Of a DNA stretch of 64,000 bases, positions 36,969 to 47,147 are shown one piece after another. The notes below the pieces were generated by a model. It saw only the letters and a program-made list of their open reading frames with translations. It did not search any database and was not told the origin of the DNA. This stretch comes from Oscillospiraceae bacterium (GTDB lineage Bacteria > Bacillota > Clostridia > Oscillospirales > Ruminococcaceae), in the NCBI GenBank assembly GCA_021200565.1, contig JAJQGJ010000011.1, positions 83,642-147,641 on the forward strand, written 5' to 3'. A program made the position numbers and the translations under genes. Position 1 is the stretch's first letter, and every line of letters begins with the position of its first letter.

Positions 36969-38068
36969 GTTCCTGAGAGCGTAGTTCTCGCTCCCGGATA
37001 CTTGAACGAGACGTTTCTGAACTCGATGGTGGAGTTCTTCCCGAAGCTCGGCTTGCGGGTGCCGGAAGATTGCTGCTTCTGCGGAAGCTCGAAGAATTTC
37101 TTATACTCTTCAACCTCCATGCAGAGCCTCGACAGGCTCAGATAAGAGTTCACAACGCTTCCGATGTTGCTTGAGAACTGGTTCGCCGCACTTATGTAGA
37201 TGGACATGGTTCCTATTGCCATCCTGCCCAGGAGAACGGAAATAATCGAATAGCCATAGATAACTCCGTCCTTGACGATGTTCACAATCGCCTGCAGAAC
37301 AGTGGTCTTGCTCAAGTTGACAGTCTTCTCGTGTTCAAGAGCGTTGCCTGTCTTCCTGACATTCCGGAGATTGTCAAGTAGCATGCCGCTGATGTCAAAG
37401 AGCCTTATCTCTTTAGCATAGTTCGGATTTTCAAGCTGAAAGCTTGCACCCCAGTAAACTCTCCAATAGTGATCCTGCTTCAAAGCCGTTTCGTGATTCT
37501 TGACGTTCAGTCTCTTTGTGAGAATCGAGTTAAGAAGCACGATAACGAGGATGAACACAAGCATCAACGGGTTTATGTAGGCGACTACCGACAGAATGAC
37601 TACAAAGCTTATGACAGAAGAAAGAATCGAGTTCAGACAGTCGACGACTCCGAAAACGTCATCCTGAGCTCTTGAAGCACGGCTTCTTATGTCGAGAACC
37701 TTCGGCGATTCGAAGTACTCGTAATCAATGTGACAGCTGTAATCGTCAAACGCTACTTCCGCATCGGTAAACAGCTCATGTCTGCGCTTGTCAGCAATAG
37801 TTGTAATCAGTGCATTCGCAGAATTCTGCACAAACGGCGTTGCTACCAAGGTTGCTGCCAGAATGACAACGGTTTTTATGTCTCCTGCCATCAGGTAGTT
37901 GATGATGAAGCCGGGGAGAAGGGTGCAGGACACGAGTGCTGCCGCATTTACAACCGACTTAAGAAGTGTCAGCATGATGTAGGGCAGGGCTCTTATACCG
38001 CCGATGATATTGACAAGGGCGTAACGGGTGAGATTTGCAGTTTTTCTGAGTTCGTTAAAAAATTTCAT
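36965..38068 (-). pseudogene. ABC exporter, N-terminal permease part (frameshifted)
   Basis: A 367-residue part with about six transmembrane helices (LTRYALVNIIGGIRALPYIML to the helix near 275) and the first strand of the ATPase (STIEFRNVSFKYPG), ending in eight off-frame residues. It continues in another frame in the fragment at 36288-36968. Together they match a lantibiotic/peptide-type ABC exporter. GAAAGGA lies before the ATG. If the frame break is real, no working ATPase is joined to this permease. Confidence 0.75.
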
Positions 38069-38177
38069 TTTGAATTAGTCCTTTCAAACATAGTTTCCCG
38101 AAAGATAGCTTGCGTTCACTTGGCAAACCACCAAAAACCTGTTTGTAAGGGGGCTAATCACACATCATTCGGGATAG

Positions 38178-38249
38178 CTAATGGTGAGAAGCACCCGGAT
38201 GTGTTTTAGAGTTAGACGAACTTGCAATAACTGATACTGCTTTTTTCAT
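38178..38249 (-). CDS. Tiny ORF, 23 residues, before the ABC exporter
   Basis: A 23-residue ORF (MKKAVSVIASSSNSKTHPG, ending SHH) with an excellent site, AAAGGAG, before its ATG. It lies 109 bases upstream of the frameshifted exporter on the same strand. A serine/histidine-rich peptide of this size could be a secreted peptide or leader; it could also be a remnant of a longer gene. A hairpin (CGGCTGA/TCAGCCG) lies in its leader. The gap 38069-38438 otherwise holds nothing recognised. Confidence 0.35.
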   Translation of the reverse strand: MKKAVSVIASSSNSKTHPGASHH

Positions 38250-38438
38250 AAAAATGAACTCCTTTCAATGTTCGCTCGGCTGATTATTTGGGAAAATTTT
38301 CAGCCGTTATATAAATAGTGTCAGATTTTAGGCAAAAAGTTTCACCGAAAGAAAAATTTTTACAGTAAGTGCGAATTTGTGTATTGTTGGCGATAATAAA
38401 AACCGCATAACTGCGTTTTGTAGCTATGCGGCTATTTG

Positions 38439-38735
38439 TCATGCCCTGTCAACCGGCACGAACTTAATCTCCATTCTCATTCCAAGCCCTTCGGCAAGTC
38501 TCTGAAGGGTTTTCAGTGAAGGATTTCCTTTTCCTTGCTCAAGCTTGCTGATGTCGCTTTGGTTAATGCCGGTTCGCTTGGAAAGCTCCTGCTGCGTGAT
38601 GCCAGAAACGCTGCGAGCCTTTATCAACGCTCTTTTGATTTCGAACTCCGATTCAAGCGCATCATATTCAGCCTTGACCTCGGGGTCTTCAAGCTGTTCG
38701 GCTAAAAAGTCTTTGTAATTTGTATATTCACTCAT
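38439..38735 (-). CDS. HigA-type antitoxin, XRE family
   Basis: A 98-residue protein with a helical N-terminus and a C-terminal helix-turn-helix (ARSVSGITQQELSKRTGINQSDISKLEQGKGNPSLKTLQRLAEGLGMR). It follows its toxin with a four-base overlap, the order typical of HigBA pairs. It should neutralise the toxin and repress the promoter at 39122-39150. Confidence 0.88.
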   Translation of the reverse strand: MSEYTNYKDFLAEQLEDPEVKAEYDALESEFEIKRALIKARSVSGITQQELSKRTGINQSDISKLEQGKGNPSLKTLQRLAEGLGMRMEIKFVPVDRA

Positions 38736-39082
38736 TTCAGATTCTCCTCTCTGCTCAAAAAATCAGTACGGTATCTCTTGGCTCTTTCAATCACATTTGT
38801 GGGTGTCTTTTGCGTTTTCTTTACAAAACCGTTCGTCAGAACCGCTTTGTCACCGACATAGAAGAAGTACAAAACTCTTGAAATATCATTGCCTTGTTTT
38901 ATTCGAAGTTCAAAAATCCCATCTCCGAGGGCTTTTGAATCTGGTTCTCTCAACATATGTCCAAACTCGGAAAGAAGGTCAATGCTCCGGTAAACTCGGG
39001 CTCGCATTTTTGGCTCTAATTCAAGTATAAAGTCCTTTACGGGTTCTTCACCGTTTGATGTCTTGTAAAATATTATGTCCAT
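38732..39082 (-). CDS. HigB-type toxin, RelE superfamily (Gp49-like)
   Basis: A 116-residue toxin of the phage Gp49-like/HigB group: MDIIFYKTSNGEEPVKDFI, then LREPDSKALGDGIFELRIKQ with the basic core, RVLYFFYVGDKAVLTNGFVKKTQKTP and the C-terminal ERAKRYRTDFL. It is expected to cut mRNA at the ribosome. The ATG at 39082 is preferred over a GTG six codons earlier because GAGGA precedes it. Confidence 0.88.
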   Translation of the reverse strand: MDIIFYKTSNGEEPVKDFILELEPKMRARVYRSIDLLSEFGHMLREPDSKALGDGIFELRIKQGNDISRVLYFFYVGDKAVLTNGFVKKTQKTPTNVIERAKRYRTDFLSREENLK

Positions 39083-39121
39083 CTGTCCTGCAATCCTCAC
39101 TTATTTGTTTTATCCCATATC

Positions 39122-39150
39122 ATTATATCATCTGTCTTTTGACTTGTCAA
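39122..39150 (-). promoter_or_regulatory. HigBA promoter with a small palindrome
   Basis: TTGACA (39145-39150), 17-base spacer and TATAAT (39122-39127) on the minus strand. The palindrome TTGAC-aa-GTCAA starts at the -35 box and is a likely antitoxin operator. Confidence 0.85.
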
Positions 39151-39192
39151 CCTATCTTTTACAAATTATTTCGTCAATTTGTAATCTCACCC

Positions 39193-39221
39193 TTGCAACT
39201 TTTTAAAAACCGTGTTATAAT
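39193..39221 (+). promoter_or_regulatory. Promoter of the GltD-like/hydrogenase operon
   Basis: TTGCAA (39193-39198), 17-base spacer and TATAAT (39216-39221). Confidence 0.75.
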
Positions 39222-39259
39222 ATCTGTCGAAATGTTTGTATGAAAGGAAGCGTGATAGC

Positions 39260-41095
39260 TTGTCTAGACTTGCACTTATGACTGAAAGCCGGGCTGAGAC
39301 GGTTGTCGAGGGCATTTACAAGGACATGGAGCGGCGTATTGCCGCAAGTTCTTCTGATGTATGCCCTGTCGACCTGACACTGGCGTTCCTTAGAATGTGC
39401 CACGCCCAGACTTGTGGCAAGTGCGTACCATGCAGAGTGGGACTTGCACAGCTGGGTAATTTATTAGAAGACGTTCTTAATGGAAGAGGAGACGACTCAA
39501 CTCTTTCAAAGATCGAGAAACTGGCACACGTAATAGCCGAATCGGCTGACTGTGCAATAGGATTCGAGGCGGCAAAGATGGTTTTGAAGGGACTCGACGG
39601 TTTCCGTGAGGACTACATATCCCATATTGAAAAGCATCACTGCTTCGCTGGAACCCCGATGAGTATTCCCTGCGTGGGCAACTGTCCCGCAGGCGTCGAC
39701 ATCCCCGGCTATATCGCTCTCGTTGGCGAGGGAAGATATGCCGATGCCGTCAAGCTCATCAGAAAAGACAACCCGTTCCCGACAGCCTGTGCTCTCATCT
39801 GCGAGCATCCCTGCGAGACAAGATGCCGCAGAACTCTTTTGGATGCACCTGTCAACATCCGTGGCTTGAAGAGAGCAGCGGTTGAGGGAGCTGGAGTTGT
39901 GCCCGCACCAGAATGTGCACCTTCCACCGGAAAGAGAGTAGCAATAGTCGGTGGCGGACCTTCCGGACTTTCATGTGCATACTACCTGCAGCTCATGGGG
40001 CATCAGTGCACCGTTTTCGAGGCTCACTCAAAGCTCGGCGGAATGCTCATCTATGGCATTCCCGCCTACAGACTTCCTCGTGAGAGACTTCAGAGCGACA
40101 TCGACTGTATCCTTTCCACCGGCGTTGAGGTAAAACTTAACACCAAGATCGGTGAAGGCGAATACACAATGGAAAAGCTCCGTGAGGAGTATGACGCCGT
40201 CTATATCGCAATCGGCGCCCACACCGACAAGAAGGTCGGAATCGAGGGCGAGGATGCCGAGGGCGTATGGTCAGCAGTTTCCTTCCTTGGTGGAATCGGC
40301 GATGGCGTTATCCCAGATTTGCACGGTAAAAAAGTCTGTGTCATAGGCGGCGGAAATGTCGCCATGGACTGCACACGTTCCGCTATCCGTTGCGGTGCTG
40401 AAAGCGTTTCAATCGTCTATCGTCGCCGCAAAGAGGATATGACCGCACTTCCGGAAGAAGTCGACGGTGCAATCGCCGAGGGCGCAATCATGGTTGACCT
40501 TCATGCACCTCTTAAGATTGAAACTGACGAATCTGGCAAGGTTGCGGCTCTCTGGGCAACTCCATATATGCCTGGTCTTATAAAGAATGGAAGAATGAAT
40601 CCGAGCCCGTCAGGTCTTGAAGATAAGAGAATTCCTTGCGACGTGGTTCTCGTAGCAATCGGACAGGGTATCGACTTCTACAAGCTCGAATCCTCCGGAA
40701 TACCGGTTGTCAGAGGTGTCATCAAGGGCGACGACTGGACAGAGGTTGAGAATGCACCGGGCGTATTTGCCGGAGGCGACTGCGTAACCGGACCTAAGAC
40801 TGCGATAAGAGCTATTGCTGCCGGAAAGGTTGCAGCTGCAAATATCGACTATTACCTTGGCTATAACCATACAATCACCACAGATGTCGAAATTCCCGAC
40901 CCGAATCTCACAGATCGTCCGTACTGCGGCAGAATCAACATGTCAGAGCGTGAGCCTGGTGAGCGCAGAAACGACTTCGAGCTGATGGAAATCAAGATGA
41001 CCGAAAAGGAATCATGTCAGGAAGTGTCAAGATGCTTGAGATGCGATCACTTCGGTTGCGGAATCTTCAAGGGAGGGAGGAAGAAACAGTGGTAA
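39260..41095 (+). CDS. GltD-like FAD/NAD(P) oxidoreductase with NuoF-type Fe-S domain
   Basis: A 611-residue flavoprotein. The N-terminal part (about 30-120) has the NuoF-like iron-sulfur motif CHAQTCGKCVPCRVGL. Then comes a GltD N-terminal two-cluster domain (CVGNCPAGVDIPGYI, CALICEHPCETRCRR), an FAD site VAIVGGGPSGLSCAYYL, an NAD(P) site VCVIGGGNVAMDCTRSAIR and FAGGDCVTGPKTAIRAIAAG. It probably passes electrons between NAD(P)H and the hydrogenase encoded next, with which it overlaps by 7 bases. Group A2 [FeFe]-hydrogenases are known to sit beside GltD-like genes. The FMN-binding core of NuoF is missing. The TTG at 39260 follows AAAGGAA; an earlier TTG lies near the transcription start. Confidence 0.85.
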   Translation: MSRLALMTESRAETVVEGIYKDMERRIAASSSDVCPVDLTLAFLRMCHAQTCGKCVPCRVGLAQLGNLLEDVLNGRGDDSTLSKIEKLAHVIAESADCAIGFEAAKMVLKGLDGFREDYISHIEKHHCFAGTPMSIPCVGNCPAGVDIPGYIALVGEGRYADAVKLIRKDNPFPTACALICEHPCETRCRRTLLDAPVNIRGLKRAAVEGAGVVPAPECAPSTGKRVAIVGGGPSGLSCAYYLQLMGHQCTVFEAHSKLGGMLIYGIPAYRLPRERLQSDIDCILSTGVEVKLNTKIGEGEYTMEKLREEYDAVYIAIGAHTDKKVGIEGEDAEGVWSAVSFLGGIGDGVIPDLHGKKVCVIGGGNVAMDCTRSAIRCGAESVSIVYRRRKEDMTALPEEVDGAIAEGAIMVDLHAPLKIETDESGKVAALWATPYMPGLIKNGRMNPSPSGLEDKRIPCDVVLVAIGQGIDFYKLESSGIPVVRGVIKGDDWTEVENAPGVFAGGDCVTGPKTAIRAIAAGKVAAANIDYYLGYNHTITTDVEIPDPNLTDRPYCGRINMSEREPGERRNDFELMEIKMTEKESCQEVSRCLRCDHFGCGIFKGGRKKQW

Positions 41096-42873
41096 ACGTA
41101 AAGATAAATAATATCGACATTCAGGTCGAAGAGGGAACATCAATACTCGATGCCGCAAAGCTAGCCGGTATAAATATTCCCACTCTCTGCTTCCTCAAAG
41201 GTATTAATGAGATTGGCGCATGCCGTGCCTGCATCGTCGAGGTTGAGGGAATAGACCGCCTTGTAACTGCTTGCGACAACGTATGTAGCGAAGGCATGGT
41301 AATCCACACCGACACAACGAGAGTCAGAGAAGCAAGAAAAACCAACATCGAGCTTCTTCTTTCCCAGCACAGAGTCAACTGCCCGTCCTGCTTCAGAAAC
41401 GGCTCCTGCCAGCTCCAGAAGGTCGCTTCGACACTTCGTATAAGTGACAGCTTAAGCTTCAAGACCGAATATCCGGAAGACAAGTGGAATCCTGAGCTCC
41501 CCATCATCCGTGATGAGAGCAAGTGCATCAGGTGTTATCGCTGTGTTTCCGTCTGCCAGAAGGTTCAGTCACTCGGAATCTGGGACATGGTAGGAACCGG
41601 CGCACACACAACCGTCGGTGTATCTAACCACCGCAGTCTTGAGGCTGCCGACTGCGCATTCTGCGGTCAGTGCATCACCCACTGCCCGACAAACGCTCTT
41701 CACACACGTGACGACACGGAAGCCATCATCGGCGTTGGCGGCGTCATGGACGACAAGGACAAGATCACCGTCGTTCAGGTAGCGCCTGCTGTTAGAGCCG
41801 CATGGGGCGAGGAGTTCGGACTTTCACCTGAAGTCGCAACCGAAAAGCGTCTTGCTGCAGCTTTAAGACGTGTCGGATTTGACTATGTCTTCGACACCAA
41901 CTTCTCCGCCGACCTAACCATCATGGAGGAGGGAACCGAGTTCTTAGAGAGAATCAAGCACCCTGAGGGTAAGAAGTTCCCGATGTTCACATCCTGCTGC
42001 CCGGGATGGGTCAGGTTCTTAAAGAGCCAGTACCCTGACATGGTAGACCAGCTTTCAACCGCCAAGTCTCCTCAGCAGATGTTCGGCGCAGTCACCAAGT
42101 CCTACTTCGCAGAGAAGATAGGAGTTGCACCTGAAAACATCGTATGCGTTTCGATAATGCCTTGCACAGCAAAGAAAGCTGAGCTCGACATTCCGAGCAT
42201 CAACGATGCCGCTGAGGGCTGCAAGGATGTCGACTTCTCGCTTACAACCCGTGAAATGTGCCGCATGATCAAGGCTGACCAGATCGATGTTTCGGCTCTT
42301 CCCGAGGAAGAATTCGATTCTCCTCTCGGAACCGGAACAGGTGCCGCAGTTATCTTCGGAACGACAGGCGGCGTTATGGAAGCAGCACTCAGAACCTGCT
42401 ACTATGTCCTCACCGGCGAGAACCCGAATGCTGACGAAACCTTCAAGGCAGTAAGAGCTCTTGGCAGCGACAAGCCCTGGATCGAAGCTGAATATAACGT
42501 TGCCGGAATCACAGTCAAGGCGGCTGTTGTAAATGGTCTTGGCAATGCAAGAAGGCTCATCAGAGCTATAAGACGTGGCGAGGTTGAATACCAGTTCGTC
42601 GAAGTTATGGCGTGCCCGGGAGGCTGCGTCGGCGGCGGCGGACAGCCGATCCACTATAACGAAGAGCGTGCTGCTGAGCGTGGACAGGTTCTCTATAACT
42701 ACGACAGCGCCAACACCCTCAGATTCTCCCACGATAACCCTGAAATCAAGGCAATATACAAAGATTACCTTGGCGAGCCCTGCGGAGAGAAGTCGCACCA
42801 CCTTCTTCACACCGACCATCACGCCTGGACAATGCCCGAGCCGCCGGTCTATGATGAAGACGTCATACACTGA
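41089..42873 (+). CDS. [FeFe]-hydrogenase, group A
   Basis: A 594-residue cytosolic hydrogenase that makes or oxidises H2. In order: a plant-type [2Fe-2S] domain (CFLKGINEIGACRACIVEVEG), the His-ligated [4Fe-4S] site HRVNCPSCFRNGSC, a two-cluster ferredoxin domain (CIRCYRCVSVC, CAFCGQCITHC) and the H-cluster domain with TSCCPGW (C303), MPCTAKKAE (C359) and EVMACPGGCVGGGGQP (C509, C513). The C-terminus is of the small-subunit type. The GTG at 41089 overlaps the upstream gene and follows GGGAGGGAGG. Maturases HydEFG are not in this window. Confidence 0.95.
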   Translation: MVNVKINNIDIQVEEGTSILDAAKLAGINIPTLCFLKGINEIGACRACIVEVEGIDRLVTACDNVCSEGMVIHTDTTRVREARKTNIELLLSQHRVNCPSCFRNGSCQLQKVASTLRISDSLSFKTEYPEDKWNPELPIIRDESKCIRCYRCVSVCQKVQSLGIWDMVGTGAHTTVGVSNHRSLEAADCAFCGQCITHCPTNALHTRDDTEAIIGVGGVMDDKDKITVVQVAPAVRAAWGEEFGLSPEVATEKRLAAALRRVGFDYVFDTNFSADLTIMEEGTEFLERIKHPEGKKFPMFTSCCPGWVRFLKSQYPDMVDQLSTAKSPQQMFGAVTKSYFAEKIGVAPENIVCVSIMPCTAKKAELDIPSINDAAEGCKDVDFSLTTREMCRMIKADQIDVSALPEEEFDSPLGTGTGAAVIFGTTGGVMEAALRTCYYVLTGENPNADETFKAVRALGSDKPWIEAEYNVAGITVKAAVVNGLGNARRLIRAIRRGEVEYQFVEVMACPGGCVGGGGQPIHYNEERAAERGQVLYNYDSANTLRFSHDNPEIKAIYKDYLGEPCGEKSHHLLHTDHHAWTMPEPPVYDEDVIH

Positions 42874-42891
42874 CCTAAATAGATAAAAAAA

Positions 42892-42924
42892 TTCCCGTGT
42901 TACCAAAAGTAGCACGGGATTTTT
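42892..42924. terminator. Terminator after the hydrogenase gene
   Basis: CCCGTGTTAC (42894-42903) pairs with GTAGCACGGG (42909-42918) with one G-U pair and a T-run. It lies between convergent genes and has an A-run on its left side, so it may work both ways. Confidence 0.88.
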
Positions 42925-42933
42925 GTGTTAGGT

Positions 42934-43824
42934 TCAAAGCGTGTCTGGTGGAATGCGCTTGTTTTCAGGATCTTGATCGGTTGTGCTCTTGCCGGTGTTT
43001 TTATTGGCATATAAGTAGCGGCATTCAGCAGGCGAAATCTTTTCCTGTCTCTTGAAGACGGCACAGAAGTAGCTGCAGTCGTTGTAGCCGACAGCCTTTG
43101 AGATGCTGTTGATGGAAAGCTTCGTGTCCATAAGAAGATTCTTAGCTTCAAAGATTCTCTTCTTCGTAAGATGCTCAAACGGTCTCATATTGAGCGTTTC
43201 ACGGAAGATACGGCAGATATACTGCGGCGAGAGGTTGACAACCTTAGCCATGTCGTTAAGTGTGATGTCATTCATGTAGTTCTGGTCGATATAGTCCATG
43301 ATGAGCTTGATCTGATCCATGCGGTGATTCTCTCTCGGAGAAACAGGGCAGGAGATAACCTTGTTGAGCTCAATAAGGAAGGAATAGATAAGCGATGAAT
43401 TGTGATGACCGGAATGAATCTTGGTTGAGTGAATGGTTCTTAGCATCTTCTCCCAGATTCGTTCAACCGAAGAAAGGTCGCCAGTTCTGAAAACAACCGG
43501 CTTCGAGAGCCCCAGGCTGTCCAGTATTGGCTCGCATGCGGCACCCGAGAAGGAAACCCAGTGAGTCTCCCATTCAACGCCATCCTTTGCAAGATAGTCG
43601 TGCGGATAGTGAGCAGGAAGGAAGAAGCCGGAATTTTCCGGAATTCTGTATTCCTCGCCGTCGATTGTGAGGATGCCCTCACCCTTAGCTGTATATATAA
43701 CCTGATTGTAAACGTGACCGGTGGGTCTGACACAATGCCTTTCCGGGTCGGTAGAGCCAACACCCGTTACGTACAGCGGCAGATTAACCTCATCACCTAA
43801 AAGCGCAAAATAAAATTCCTGCAA
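42934..43824 (-). CDS. AraC-family regulator
   Basis: A 296-residue regulator with an N-terminal cupin-type sugar-binding domain (HVYNQVIYTAKGEGILTIDGEEYRI, FFLPAHYPHDY) and a C-terminal double helix-turn-helix (ITLNDMAKVVNLSPQYICRIFRE, then INSISKAVGYNDCSYFCAVFKRQE). It probably senses a sugar and controls a nearby or distant glycan locus. The TTG at 43824 is preferred to an ATG nine codons earlier because GGAGG lies eight bases before it. Its promoter is at 43869-43897. Confidence 0.88.
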   Translation of the reverse strand: MQEFYFALLGDEVNLPLYVTGVGSTDPERHCVRPTGHVYNQVIYTAKGEGILTIDGEEYRIPENSGFFLPAHYPHDYLAKDGVEWETHWVSFSGAACEPILDSLGLSKPVVFRTGDLSSVERIWEKMLRTIHSTKIHSGHHNSSLIYSFLIELNKVISCPVSPRENHRMDQIKLIMDYIDQNYMNDITLNDMAKVVNLSPQYICRIFRETLNMRPFEHLTKKRIFEAKNLLMDTKLSINSISKAVGYNDCSYFCAVFKRQEKISPAECRYLYANKNTGKSTTDQDPENKRIPPDTL

Positions 43825-43868
43825 TGCTGATACCTCCAAATGCAAATTCATATTTTTTGTTTACCAAT

Positions 43869-43897
43869 AGAATATCACTATTTTCGACAAAAGTCAA
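43869..43897 (-). promoter_or_regulatory. Promoter of the AraC-type gene
   Basis: TTGACT (43892-43897), 17-base spacer and TATTCT (43869-43874) on the minus strand. Confidence 0.6.
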
Positions 43898-44025
43898 TAT
43901 TATTTCGAGCGAATTTTGAGAAAAAAGTTTTCGAAATCACGCAAACAAGCCATTTTATAAATTGCGCAAGCCACAAATAACATGTGAAAATATTTCATTC
44001 TGTCCGATAGTTGCACTATTAACAG

Positions 44026-45939
<1,914 letters not shown>

Positions 45940-45974
45940 ACTTTCACCTCTGTAATTTTGTAGAATTTTTGACT

Positions 45975-46006
45975 TGCAGTATTAAATAATAGACTTGCAT
46001 ACTGCA
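45975..46006. repeat. 8-bp inverted repeat in the ABC-F leader
   Basis: TGCAGTAT (45975-45982) and ATACTGCA (45999-46006) are exact inverted copies 16 bases apart, 36 bases before the ABC-F start. It could be an operator or a leader hairpin that controls the ABC-F gene. Confidence 0.45.
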
Positions 46007-46086
46007 CCCGAAAGTGATAAATTTGTATTGTTAAAACATTTACAGGAACTCGACAATATATTTTGGTGTTTCCCCGTTCAAAAGAG

Positions 46087-46125
46087 AAAGCAAGGCAGTC
46101 CTACTATGGGCTGCTTTGCTTTTTT
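46087..46125. terminator. Hairpin after the second AraC-type gene
   Basis: A 15-bp stem with G-U pairs (46087-46101 with 46108-46122, loop TACTAT). It lies downstream of the minus-strand AraC gene ending at 46149; the minus-strand tail TTTCTCTTTT is imperfect, the plus-strand tail is better. Confidence 0.6.
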
Positions 46126-46148
46126 CGTAAAATTGGGGAGCAGGGGAG

Positions 46149-47027
46149 TCACTCAGTATCGGCTTCTTCATCCCGGGTGGTCTTAGCGCCCTTCGACGGG
46201 TTCATGAACGATTCACGATACTGCGTCGGCGGCATTCCCTCTAGCTCCTTGAAGCGGCGGTTGAAGCTGCGGACGCTCGAGAATCCACACTCATAGGCAA
46301 TCTCCGACATCGGCTTGAGAGTGCTTATAAGCATCGATTTTGCCATTGCGATTCTCTTGGTGCCTATGTAATGGTTGAGCGTCATGTTAAAATTCTTCGA
46401 GAAGACGCTAGAAACGTAGCAGGGAACAATGTTGAGGGCGCTGGCAATGCTCTTGAGCGACAGATCAGAAGTGATGTTTTCGTCAACGTAAGCCAAAAGC
46501 TTTCTGCAAATCTGATAGCTCGAAAGCCTGTCCTCTCTCTCCTCAAACTCGCCTCCGGAGTACGCCGGCATCATTCCTGAAAGCAGAACCGAAAGCATCC
46601 CTTTAACAACCGTTTTTCCGACGTTGTAGCTGTGGGAAAATTCGAGCAGAAAAGGAAGCTGAGCCATTGCAAATTTCGGGCATCTGTCCTTGTCGAGAAC
46701 CACGAACGGCGTCTTTGTGCTTTCAAAGAACGACATGAAGTCGAGCAGGAAGTCTGTTCCGAATATGAATGTGCTTGTTGAGCCGGGAATAGTGCAGTGC
46801 ATCGAATGGATGGTGTGCGGGCATATCAGAACGCCGCAGCCGGCACCGACTGTGAGCTCTCTTCCGTCAACCATAAACATCACTTCGCCGCTTTCGACGA
46901 TGTCAAGCTCAACCTGACTGTGAAGGTGTCCGGAAGTTTTCACATTTTCGGCGACGTATGCAAATATTCCATACTTCGCAACCTCTTCGTTCCATTCCTC
47001 ATACTTAAAATTATCTGTTTCCTTCAT
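46149..47027 (-). CDS. AraC-family regulator
   Basis: A 292-residue regulator with a cupin-like N-terminal domain (HLHSQVELDIVESGEVMFMVDGREL, GVLICPHTIHSM) and a C-terminal double helix-turn-helix (LSLKSIASALNIVPCYVSSVFSKN, then MSEIAYECGFSSVRSFNRRFKE and the GMPPTQYRE end). It lies just downstream of uxaC on the same strand and may control uronate use. GGAGG is about 12 bases from the ATG, which is a little long. Confidence 0.85.
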   Translation of the reverse strand: MKETDNFKYEEWNEEVAKYGIFAYVAENVKTSGHLHSQVELDIVESGEVMFMVDGRELTVGAGCGVLICPHTIHSMHCTIPGSTSTFIFGTDFLLDFMSFFESTKTPFVVLDKDRCPKFAMAQLPFLLEFSHSYNVGKTVVKGMLSVLLSGMMPAYSGGEFEEREDRLSSYQICRKLLAYVDENITSDLSLKSIASALNIVPCYVSSVFSKNFNMTLNHYIGTKRIAMAKSMLISTLKPMSEIAYECGFSSVRSFNRRFKELEGMPPTQYRESFMNPSKGAKTTRDEEADTE

Positions 47028-47147
47028 AATGTAAATGTTCCTCCTTTGCGGATTTCTCGCAAATCAAGGTGATTATAGCATAATAGACCGTAACTTTCAA
47101 GTGCCGACACTCTCCAAAGAGGATAATTCGGCAAAATGCTCGAAATA

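Noticed and set aside
42055..42915. 286-codon minus-strand frame opposite the hydrogenase
   Set aside because: It covers the H-cluster motifs of the sense gene; no start site or homology of its own.
45995..46186. 63-codon plus-strand frame near the ABC-F leader
   Set aside because: It spans a terminator hairpin and runs into the end of the AraC-type gene on the other strand.
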